This document shows, one piece after another, positions 26,510-34,432 of a DNA stretch of 64,000 nucleotides. The first letter of the stretch is position 1. Each line of letters begins with the position of its first letter. A model generated the notes under the pieces. That model ran no database searches. It had not been told where the DNA came from and saw only the letters and a program-made list of their open reading frames with translations. The DNA comes from Ignavibacteria bacterium. Its GTDB lineage: Bacteria; Bacteroidota; Ignavibacteria; Ch128b. The position numbers and the translations under genes are program-made. Location: NCBI GenBank assembly GCA_013177855.1, contig JABLYA010000001.1, positions 1,591,573 through 1,655,572 on the forward strand, in the 5' to 3' direction.

Positions 26510-26541
26510 TTTGACAAGCATAAACTTTTATTATAAATTTA
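26510..26541 (+). promoter_or_regulatory. Bacteroidota-like promoter before the HMT-MTHFR gene
   Basis: TTTG at 26510-26513, 20 bases, then TAAATTTA at 26534-26541 (one mismatch to TAnnTTTG). The ATG follows 24 bases later, after AAGAGGT. Confidence 0.4.
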
Positions 26542-26565
26542 TTTTAACTAAAGAGGTAATTGTAA

Positions 26566-28422
26566 ATGAAAAACTTTCGTGAACGACTTGAAAATGAAAT
26601 AATAGTTTTTGACGGCGGAACAGGAACATATCTTTATGAAAAAGGAATTTTTATAAATCGATGCTTTGAAGAATTAAACCTCACAAATCCTGAACTCGTT
26701 AAACAGGTTCATCGTGATTATTTATTGGCTGGAGCTGATGTAATTGAAACAAATACTTTTGGGGCAAATAGATTTAAACTTGCTCCTCATGGACTAAATG
26801 AGAAAGTTTATGAAATAAATTTTGCAGGAGCTAAACTTGCTCGTGAAGTTGCGAAAGACAATGTTTTGGTTGCTGGTTCGGTTGGTCCACTCGGTGTTCA
26901 AATTGAACCTCTCGGAAAGATTGGATACGATGAAGCAAAAGATTTCTTTAAAGAACAAATTCAACCATTAATCGATGGTGGAGTCGATTTAATTATTCTT
27001 GAAACTTTCACTCTTGTAGAAGAATTGATTCAAGCTATTCGAGCCGCAAGGGAAATTAATCCAGAAATTCCAGTTATTGCTCAGGTGACTATTAATGAAG
27101 AAGGAAATCTTATAAGTGGAGAACCAATTGAAAAGTTTGTAGAATTAGTTTCTCAATATAAACCTGATGTAGTTGGTTTTAATTGCAGTGTTGGACCTAA
27201 ACCAATGCTCGAAGCTCTTGAAAAACTTAGGACATTAACTGATCTACCAATTTCAATTCAACCTAATGCCGGCTATCCAGTCAATATTGGCGGAAGAAAT
27301 ATTTATATGACTTCTCCTGAATACATAGCTGAATATTCAAAAAGATTTATTCAAACAGGAGCTTGTATTGTTGGGGGTTGTTGCGGAACTAATCCTTCCC
27401 ATATAAAAGCGATTAGACGAGCAGTTCAGGCACTTCAACCCAGTAAAAGATTGGACATAAAAGTTGAAGAATTAAAAATCGAACAACCTGCAAATGTTCA
27501 CGTTTATGAGAAATATGAAAAATCAAGATTGTCAAATAAATTATTAAGAGAAGAATTTGTCACACTTGTTGAAATTGTTTCGCCGCGTGGTGTCTCAGCG
27601 CAAAATGAAATTCAAAAGGCGAGAAAATTATATCACTTCGGTATTGACGCTATAAATATTCCCGATGGACCAAGAGCAATGGCTCGAATGTCTGCTCTTG
27701 CGATGGCTGTATTAATTCAAAAAGAAGTTGGAATTGAAACTGTTTTGCATTTTGCCTGTCGAGATAGAAATGTTATTGGAATGCAATCGGATTTGCTCGG
27801 AGCCTGGGCATTGGGAATTAGAAATATTCTGGCAATTACTGGTGATCCTCCAAAACTTGGCAATTACCCAGATGCAACTGCTGTGTTTGATGTTGATTCA
27901 ATTGGACTTGTAAATCTTTTAAATCGATTAAATCATGGACTTGATCTTGCAGGTAATCCAATTGGTGAGGCAACTGGTTTTTCTATTGGAGTTGGAGTTA
28001 ATCCTGGCGCGATTAATCTTGATGAAGAACTCCGAAGACTTGATTGGAAAGTTCAAGCCGGTGCTGAATATATGATTACTCAACCAGTTTTTGATATCAG
28101 TTTACTTGAGAATTTTATGAAAAGAGTTGAACACTATAAGATACCTTTAATTGTTGGTATCTGGCCATTGGTTTCATATAGAAATGCTGAATTTATGAAT
28201 AATGAAGTTCCGGGTGCTAAAGTCCCCAACGATGTAATGGAGAGAATGCGAAGAGCTCAAGAGATTTCAAAAGAAAAAGCTTTTGAAGAAGGTGTTAAAA
28301 TTGCTAAAGAAACCTACGATTACATTCGTTCAGAGGTGAGCGGAGTTCAAATAGCGGCGCCATTAGGAAGAATCGAAGCAGTCTTTAAAATGCTAAGTGA
28401 CGAAGAGTTATACACTATGTAA
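26566..28422 (+). CDS. Bifunctional homocysteine S-methyltransferase / methylenetetrahydrofolate reductase
   Basis: A 618-residue YitJ-type fusion. Residues 1-295 are a zinc-dependent homocysteine methyltransferase domain, with FDGGTGTYL at the start and the zinc ligands Cys207 (FNCSVGP), Cys272 and Cys273 (GGCCG). Residues about 325-618 are a MetF-like MTHFR barrel, with EIVSPRGV, HFACRDRN and ITGDPPKLGNYPDATAVFD binding FAD and folate. Together the domains would make 5-methyl-tetrahydrofolate and transfer methyl groups in the methionine cycle. Whether methyltetrahydrofolate or another compound is the methyl donor for the first domain is not visible. It is monocistronic. Confidence 0.92.
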   Translation: MKNFRERLENEIIVFDGGTGTYLYEKGIFINRCFEELNLTNPELVKQVHRDYLLAGADVIETNTFGANRFKLAPHGLNEKVYEINFAGAKLAREVAKDNVLVAGSVGPLGVQIEPLGKIGYDEAKDFFKEQIQPLIDGGVDLIILETFTLVEELIQAIRAAREINPEIPVIAQVTINEEGNLISGEPIEKFVELVSQYKPDVVGFNCSVGPKPMLEALEKLRTLTDLPISIQPNAGYPVNIGGRNIYMTSPEYIAEYSKRFIQTGACIVGGCCGTNPSHIKAIRRAVQALQPSKRLDIKVEELKIEQPANVHVYEKYEKSRLSNKLLREEFVTLVEIVSPRGVSAQNEIQKARKLYHFGIDAINIPDGPRAMARMSALAMAVLIQKEVGIETVLHFACRDRNVIGMQSDLLGAWALGIRNILAITGDPPKLGNYPDATAVFDVDSIGLVNLLNRLNHGLDLAGNPIGEATGFSIGVGVNPGAINLDEELRRLDWKVQAGAEYMITQPVFDISLLENFMKRVEHYKIPLIVGIWPLVSYRNAEFMNNEVPGAKVPNDVMERMRRAQEISKEKAFEEGVKIAKETYDYIRSEVSGVQIAAPLGRIEAVFKMLSDEELYTM

Positions 28423-28673
28423 AAATTTGAAAACAATAATTAAACAAAATCTTTAATTAGTCATTGAACTAAAAAATTGAATTAAACTAAAAATCCATAC
28501 TTATAAAAATAATATTCTCATAGATTATTGATAGTTAATTGGCATGTTTGAAATTTGCAATTAAGCATTATTATTCTTTTTGATATTATTGTGAATCTTT
28601 CTTTATTCTCTAATCGCATCTCACTAAGTAATACCAGCATTTTACTTTTCTAAATCCACATCGCTAATCTTTG

Positions 28674-28681
28674 TATTTTTG
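28674..28681 (+). promoter_or_regulatory. Possible promoter box for the aromatic amino-acid lyase
   Basis: TATTTTTG fits TAnnTTTG and lies 21 bases before the ATG, but no clear TTTG is found 19-20 bases upstream. An ATAGGAG ribosome site follows at 28691-28697. Confidence 0.3.
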
Positions 28682-28702
28682 TAAAAAATTATAGGAGAAA
28701 AA

Positions 28703-30226
28703 ATGGCTATTATACTTGATGGGAATAGTCTCACCATTGAAAAATTAGTTCAAATAGCTCGATACGGGGAGAAAGTTGAACTCGCATCAGAATCTCTCGA
28801 GCGAATAAAAGCCTGCCGTGCAATGCTGGAAGAAAAAATCAAAGCACGAGAAATTATGTATGGAATTAACACTGGCATTGGTGAATTCTCAGAAATTGTT
28901 TTAAATGATGAACAGGTTAAGCAATTTCAAAAATATTTAATTTACAATCATGCTGCCGGGATTGGTGAACCAATGCCCATTGAATATGTGAGAGGAGCGA
29001 TCGCAAGCAGAATAAATGTTCATGCAAAAGGTTATTCAGGTTGCAGACCAGAGATTACTTTAACTTTGGTTGAAATGTTGAACAAAGGTGTAACGCCTGT
29101 TGTTTGTCAGAAAGGTTCTGTTGGTGCGTGTGGTGATTTAGCTCCAATGTCTCAGATTGCTTTGTTGTTAATGGGCGAAGGTGAAGCGTTTTATAACGGT
29201 GAAAGATTGCCCGGTAAAGTTGCATTTGAAAAAGCTGGAATAAAAATTCCAGGACTTCAGGCGAGAGACGGATTGGCATCAATAAACGGTTCGAATTTCA
29301 TTACTGCTATTAGCGCACTTCAACTTTATGATATTAATCGCTGGTTGAAACAGGCTGAAATTGCCGCTGCAATGTCTCTTGAAGCTTTATTGGCAAACCT
29401 CAAACCTTATGATGTGCGTCTTCATCAATTAAGAGGTTTTCCCGGTGCTGTTAGAAGCGCAAAAGCAATTATGAAATGTATCGAAGGAAGTGACCTTCAA
29501 ACTGGAAAATTAAAAATGAAAGTTCAAGATGCTTACTCAATGCGTTCTACTCCGCAGGTTATCGGAGCTGCACACGATGCAGTTAGATGGGCTAGAGAAC
29601 AAATTGAAATTGAATTGAATGGAGTTGCTGATAATCCTATCTTTTTAACTGAAGAAAAATTGACTTTAACTGGAGCAAACTTTCAAGGGACACCTGTATC
29701 GCTTCCAATGGATAATGTCGGTGCAGCTGTTACAATGGTTAGTGTTCTTTCCGAAAGGAGATTAAATCGTTTGCTCAATCCTGCATTAAGTGTTGGACTT
29801 CCCCCATTTCTGACAAAAGGTGCCGGAATGTTTTCTGGTTATATGTTAAGTCAATACACAGCCGATACATTAATTGTTGAACAAAGAATTTTATCTAATC
29901 CGGCATCAATTCAATCAATCCCAGCAGCAGCTGATCAAGAAGACTTCGTGTCGATGGGTATGAACACAGTCTGGAAAAATGCTCAGATACTTGATAATGC
30001 GTATGGAGTATTAGGAATTGAATTTATGGCTGCAGCTCAAGCGCTTGATTTCAGAGATTTCAAAAATGGTAAAGGAGTTGAAACCGCAAGAAAAGTTATA
30101 AGAAAATATATTCCACACCTCGAAGAAGATAGACCATTATATCCTGATCATAATAAAATGAAAGAACTTGTTAAGTCCTGTGAAATTTTAGAGGAAGTCG
30201 AAAAAGAAGTTGGCTCACTTGAATAG
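28703..30226 (+). CDS. Aromatic amino-acid ammonia-lyase/aminomutase family, HAL-like, with Ala-Cys-Gly MIO triad
   Basis: A 507-residue MIO-enzyme that should remove (or shift) the alpha-amino group of His, Tyr or Phe. Positions align with Pseudomonas histidine ammonia-lyase: Tyr53 (MYGINTG), His83 (YNHAAGIG), the cofactor triad at 142-144 and YSMRSTPQ near 280. QED in the late active-site loop (ADQEDFVSMG) is as in HAL, not the NQD of PAL. The triad reads Ala-Cys143-Gly instead of Ala-Ser-Gly; the codon is TGT at 29129-29131. In engineered Pseudomonas HAL, Ser143Cys is known to be converted to an active enzyme. No hutU, hutI or ftcD is near, so the substrate stays open. It ends in a strong terminator. 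Confidence 0.88.
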   Translation: MAIILDGNSLTIEKLVQIARYGEKVELASESLERIKACRAMLEEKIKAREIMYGINTGIGEFSEIVLNDEQVKQFQKYLIYNHAAGIGEPMPIEYVRGAIASRINVHAKGYSGCRPEITLTLVEMLNKGVTPVVCQKGSVGACGDLAPMSQIALLLMGEGEAFYNGERLPGKVAFEKAGIKIPGLQARDGLASINGSNFITAISALQLYDINRWLKQAEIAAAMSLEALLANLKPYDVRLHQLRGFPGAVRSAKAIMKCIEGSDLQTGKLKMKVQDAYSMRSTPQVIGAAHDAVRWAREQIEIELNGVADNPIFLTEEKLTLTGANFQGTPVSLPMDNVGAAVTMVSVLSERRLNRLLNPALSVGLPPFLTKGAGMFSGYMLSQYTADTLIVEQRILSNPASIQSIPAAADQEDFVSMGMNTVWKNAQILDNAYGVLGIEFMAAAQALDFRDFKNGKGVETARKVIRKYIPHLEEDRPLYPDHNKMKELVKSCEILEEVEKEVGSLE

Positions 30227-30245
30227 ATTTTATCTAATATTTTTG

Positions 30246-30280
30246 AAAAAGCCTCGATGTTATGTCGGGGCTTTTTTGTT
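30246..30280 (+). terminator. Rho-independent terminator
   Basis: A 12-bp stem (AAAAAGCCTCGA and TCGGGGCTTTTT, one G-U pair) with a 7-nt loop, ending in a T-run, directly downstream of the lyase gene. Confidence 0.88.
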
Positions 30281-30393
30281 TTATACAATCTCGAAAAATT
30301 TAATATTAAAGCTCGGGAAAGTTTTTTATTTAAATTTTGATTGAATTATCATTTAATAGGCAGTTTGAGTATGAACTAAATATTCTTTGTGTT

Positions 30394-31122
30394 TTAGACT
30401 CTCAAGCTGAAATCTTTTTCTTTTACAAAAGCTAAGGTAGCAAGATTTATTTTTTTCGCTCCAGCATTTAATAGAGTCAATGCAACTTCATTCACTGTTG
30501 AACCAGTTGTGCAAACATCGTCAACGATGAGGAGCGTTCTGTCTTTAATTTTATTTACATCGATTACCTTAAAGGCACCTTTAACATTTTCAATTCTTTC
30601 TTGAAGATGGAGATGTGTTTGAGTCGGAGTGTTTCGTGTTCTTTTTAATGATCTATTATCAAAGGTTTTTCCTGTAACAAGAGAAATTCCTTTTGAAATG
30701 AAATCAGATTGATTATAACCACGACTCATTTTTTTTATTCGATGAATTGGTACGGGAATAATTAAATCAATTTCCTTAAACCAGTTCTGTTTCAACAAAT
30801 CCTTACCAAGCTCAATGCCCAGTTGAATCCCAATTTTAGGTTTGCGATTATATTTCAAATAATGAACTGCTGTTTGAAATTTCCCATCTTTCACAAATTC
30901 ATATTTTGCATAGTAGTTTGAGATTATACCTGATTTGAAAAGGTTAAAATGGAAGAATTCATTTAAATCATAATCATTTGAGAGTTCAATTTGATCAAGA
31001 CAATTTTCACAAATAGAAAATAATGTTCGGTTGATTTTTTGATTGCAGAGTACGCAGAAATTTGGGAACAGAAAATCGAGCCAGTCGAGGTAAAAATTTT
31101 TTAATGTTACAACAAGCCCCAT
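30394..31122 (-). CDS. comF: ComF family phosphoribosyltransferase-like protein
   Basis: A protein of about 242 residues with an N-terminal four-cysteine zinc finger (FCVLCNQK, SICENCLDQ). The C-terminal type I phosphoribosyltransferase fold carries RGYNQSDF and the PRPP loop LLIVDDVCTTGSTVNE. ComF is needed for DNA uptake in competent bacteria, and related proteins exist in non-competent species. I start at ATG 31122, which overlaps the upstream gene by 16 bases and begins just before the hydrophobic FYLDWLDFLFP segment. Starts at 31140 or 31191 are also possible. It is the last gene of a leftward run with the VWA-like protein and surE. Confidence 0.88.
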   Translation of the reverse strand: MGLVVTLKNFYLDWLDFLFPNFCVLCNQKINRTLFSICENCLDQIELSNDYDLNEFFHFNLFKSGIISNYYAKYEFVKDGKFQTAVHYLKYNRKPKIGIQLGIELGKDLLKQNWFKEIDLIIPVPIHRIKKMSRGYNQSDFISKGISLVTGKTFDNRSLKRTRNTPTQTHLHLQERIENVKGAFKVIDVNKIKDRTLLIVDDVCTTGSTVNEVALTLLNAGAKKINLATLAFVKEKDFSLRV

Positions 31123-33260
31123 CTTTTTCTCAAAAACCATTCGAGGGATAATAAAAAGATAATTGTCAGCAATAGATAACTTGAATTCCACGCGTAAAAT
31201 GCATTTCGAAATTCTTTCGATTTTTCTCTTTTGATCAAATAATTATTCAAATTTTGAATAAATTCATCTGAATTTGAAATGTGAACATAAGCTCCATTAG
31301 TGATTGCAGCCATTCTTTTTAATAAGTCTTCTCTCATTGTTAGATCACGAAACTCAAGCTCGGTCTCCGTGACAGAAAATCTTCCATTATCAGAAAATCT
31401 TTTTCCCGCAAATTCAGTTGACGCAATGAATTCGAAATCCCCTTTGTTGAAATTTTCAAATTCAGTTGAGTAAATACCATTTCCAAGTGGCTTGAAAAGA
31501 GTAGTGGATACTTTTGAGCCTTTTTCAAATATGTCGAGTGTAATTTGAGCATCATCTATAGGTTGATTTGCGTCATTATAAAACTGAGCAACAAAATTTA
31601 TTTTCTCATTGATATCAAAAATCTTTTTGGAAAGTCTGACTTTTAGATTTTTCTCCATCTCTTTTGATGTTAACCATTTGATTGAATTATTAATAAATTT
31701 ATCGAAGTATATTGATTCTTCTTCTTTCATTGCATTTAATAATTTGAGACGCCAGATATTAAATCCAATAAAGGCAATGCTTCTATGTTTGTTTAAATTT
31801 CGTGAAATAATTAACGGTTGGTTTATTCTTGTATTTTGAATTTTAAAGAATGCAAGAATTTCTGACTCGGGCTTGGCAATAAATTCCCGATCAACTCTAA
31901 AAATTGGTGGAAGTGAATTCCATACATCAGCTGAATTAGATAAGGCAATATTCAGAATTTCATTTTTGCTCTTTTCTTCTGGAACATCAATAAAAACTTG
32001 AGATGCAGTTCCAAAAGCAGAACGCCAATCGAATGGAATAAAATTTTTGAACAAAGCTAAACGATTAAAATCAACATCGGGATTAACAAGAATAAAAATT
32101 GGAGTGTTGTCCCTTTCAATTTTTGCAAGGACTTTTTTAACGAATCTTTCTGAATTGATTGGAGAAGGGAATCCGATAAAGAAAATCACATTTGCTGAAT
32201 CAAGAAATCTTTCATTTCGAAAGAGTGGATAAAAATCACCATCAGGTTTTTCAATTAATGTTTCGAGTTGAAAATCTTTATTAGATTTAACGACCTGATT
32301 AATGAAGCTTAAATCGTATGAAGGTTTACCCGCAATAGTTAAGACTTTTATTTTATTACTGAGCACTTTGATGTATTTTGACGCAAAATTATTTTTTTCA
32401 GTGAATTCTCCCTGAATTGGTGAAATTGAAAAGCTTAATTTTTTTTCTCCTTCGGTTTCTGGAATGTATATAAAATCAAGTTCCTGATAATTACCTGAAA
32501 TTGTAAAAGTTTTTTTGTCGATCAATTTTTTGTCTTCAAAAAAAGAAATGGTTGCTTGTTTGTTTTCAAAACCATTTGATTTGATATTAACTCTTACAGG
32601 TGTTTGATTTTGAGCATAAATTAAATCATTGGTTATGATATCATCAATTGAAATATCATTTTTTGGTTTTGGATCACCTACACCCAGAATAATCATTGGT
32701 ATTTCGAGTTTTTCTGTCTGATAAAGTGGATTTTCACCTGAATTATAAATCCCATCTGTAATCAAAATTAAATTCTGATAATTTCTTTCTGATTTATTTT
32801 TGATTGCTTCGTTTAATGCTTTTGAAATATTTGTTAAGTGACCATTAAAATCGAAACTATTTAGTGAATCAGCAGAAATTTGATTTACATTATCGCCAAA
32901 AGAGAAAAGTTCAATTTCTTGATTTGAATTTTTCACTTTCTGAATAATGACTGGAAGTTTTTCTAAAACGAGATTTCTATCATTCTGAAGACTTTTAGAA
33001 TTGTCAACAAAAATTGCAGTTACAGGCTTTTGCACTCTGGTGGTAATTGCTTCAATTGCAAGCTCTCCAGTTGAAAGAACAATAGAAATTAAAACAATAA
33101 CTCTCAAAAAGAACAATAGAGTTTTATACTTTGTAGGTAATTCGGGGATTGTTTTTTTATAATAAAAATATGTCCATCCAAGAATTAGTAAAACTATAAC
33201 CAGAAGAAGGATTATAGAATAGCTTAGAATAAGGTTAATTTTGAGTAAGAATACACTCAT
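31107..33260 (-). CDS. Membrane-anchored VWA-type domain protein
   Basis: A 717-residue protein with two N-terminal transmembrane helices (about residues 8-28 and 46-66) and one near the C-terminus (about 690-708). Between them is a domain starting AIFVDNSKSLQNDRN that has the DxSxS-like metal site of a von Willebrand A fold, followed by LILITDGIYNSGENP. A class-I-amidotransferase-like region and an Ig-like region follow. The layout resembles uncharacterised BatA-type or DUF-glutamine-amidotransferase-like membrane proteins of the FCB group. Its function is unknown. It lies between surE and comF. Confidence 0.7.
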   Translation of the reverse strand: MSVFLLKINLILSYSIILLLVIVLLILGWTYFYYKKTIPELPTKYKTLLFFLRVIVLISIVLSTGELAIEAITTRVQKPVTAIFVDNSKSLQNDRNLVLEKLPVIIQKVKNSNQEIELFSFGDNVNQISADSLNSFDFNGHLTNISKALNEAIKNKSERNYQNLILITDGIYNSGENPLYQTEKLEIPMIILGVGDPKPKNDISIDDIITNDLIYAQNQTPVRVNIKSNGFENKQATISFFEDKKLIDKKTFTISGNYQELDFIYIPETEGEKKLSFSISPIQGEFTEKNNFASKYIKVLSNKIKVLTIAGKPSYDLSFINQVVKSNKDFQLETLIEKPDGDFYPLFRNERFLDSANVIFFIGFPSPINSERFVKKVLAKIERDNTPIFILVNPDVDFNRLALFKNFIPFDWRSAFGTASQVFIDVPEEKSKNEILNIALSNSADVWNSLPPIFRVDREFIAKPESEILAFFKIQNTRINQPLIISRNLNKHRSIAFIGFNIWRLKLLNAMKEEESIYFDKFINNSIKWLTSKEMEKNLKVRLSKKIFDINEKINFVAQFYNDANQPIDDAQITLDIFEKGSKVSTTLFKPLGNGIYSTEFENFNKGDFEFIASTEFAGKRFSDNGRFSVTETELEFRDLTMREDLLKRMAAITNGAYVHISNSDEFIQNLNNYLIKREKSKEFRNAFYAWNSSYLLLTIIFLLSLEWFLRKRWGLL

Positions 33261-33272
33261 TGTTGAACTTAA

Positions 33273-34040
33273 TTATTTAAATTCCCATTGTTTTAATTTT
33301 TCCAGAAAATCATAGGCAGTTAAGTCAAATTGAATTGGTGTAACAGAGACATAATTTTCTTGAATTGCTCGAATATCTGATTCTTCATCATCTTCAATAT
33401 TATCCATTGTACCGGTTAACCAATAATATTCCCGTTGTTGTGGGTCGACCCTTTTTTCGAAATAATCATTCCATCTTGATTTCCCCTGTTTGGTAATCTT
33501 GATCCCTTTAATTTTATCTTCTGGAACTGGTGGAATGTTAACATTCAACAAAACGCCTGGTGGAAGACCATACTTTAAAACTGCTTGAGCAATAATTTTT
33601 GCAATTTTCTTGGAATATGTAAAATCAAAATCAACATATGTAGTTAGACTAAATGCGATCGATGGAATTCCAAGAATTGTCCCTTCGGTTGCAGCGGAGA
33701 CTGTTCCGCTATAAATTACATTTATCGCCGCATTGGAGCCATGATTAATTCCAGAAACGATTAGATCGGGTTTAACTTTCATATGAGTTGTAACGGCGAG
33801 TTTGACGCAGTCGGCTGGAGTTCCTGTTACAGCATAACCAAAAAATTCACCATTCATATAATAGGGATTAACTCTAAGGGGCAGGTGAGTGGTGATTGCA
33901 TGCCCAACTGCACTTTGTTGTTTGTGCGGTGCATAAACGAAGACTTCACCCAGTTCGAGCATTGCTTCTCGAAGAGCAATTATGCCTTCGGAATAAATTC
34001 CATCATCATTGGAGACTAATATTCTAAATTTTTTTTCCAT
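33273..34040 (-). CDS. surE: 5'/3'-nucleotidase SurE
   Basis: A 255-residue SurE phosphatase that dephosphorylates nucleoside monophosphates. The start ILVSNDDGIYSEGI carries the two metal-binding aspartates (Asp11, Asp12 region). APHKQQSAVGHAIT follows, and PDLIVSGINHGSNAA contains the conserved Asn. YSGTVSAATEGTILGIPSIAFS is also a family signature. The length is normal. It is the first gene of a leftward group with the VWA-type protein and comF, and lies divergent to the cytochrome gene. Confidence 0.95.
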   Translation of the reverse strand: MEKKFRILVSNDDGIYSEGIIALREAMLELGEVFVYAPHKQQSAVGHAITTHLPLRVNPYYMNGEFFGYAVTGTPADCVKLAVTTHMKVKPDLIVSGINHGSNAAINVIYSGTVSAATEGTILGIPSIAFSLTTYVDFDFTYSKKIAKIIAQAVLKYGLPPGVLLNVNIPPVPEDKIKGIKITKQGKSRWNDYFEKRVDPQQREYYWLTGTMDNIEDDEESDIRAIQENYVSVTPIQFDLTAYDFLEKLKQWEFK

Positions 34041-34432
34041 AATGACAATTTAACTTTTAATTTGAAATTTTTCATAGAGGTATTGGTAATAAGCCTTTCT
34101 AGATCCATAAAAATTTTTTTAATAATTCTCTGTCACTACCGGAGAATTTTATAAAAGTAATGACCATTTCTTTCAACTTGACAGGCATCAAAATCTTTAA
34201 GAAACATAACCCGCAATATAGATTTATAAATATCAACTTTTTTAAACATCAATTCCTATGAGTTATTATGATTTGTTCTTGGTCAAAATTGCAAAAATAA
34301 ATAGCTCAATATTTCAAGATTGAGAATCGATTGTTGAGAATGTTAAAATTTTAATCATTTTTCGAACATTAAAATATTTGATGAATGGAATAATTTTTGA
34401 GTTAATAACAAAAAAAACTGAGGAGAGAAGTT
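34041..34432. other. Divergent intergenic region between surE and the cytochrome gene
   Basis: No gene is supported. There is a short stem (AATTCTC...GAGAATT near 34120-34145) and a 12-nt palindrome TTAAAATTTTAA at about 34344-34355. It should hold the two divergent promoters. No clear promoter box pair was found. The cytochrome ribosome site GAGGAGAGAAG lies at 34419-34429. Confidence 0.4.

Noticed and set aside
28541-28562. Possible sigma-54 promoter (TTGGCATG...TTTGCA)
   Set aside because: The spacing between the GG and GC elements is about 14 bases rather than the required 10.
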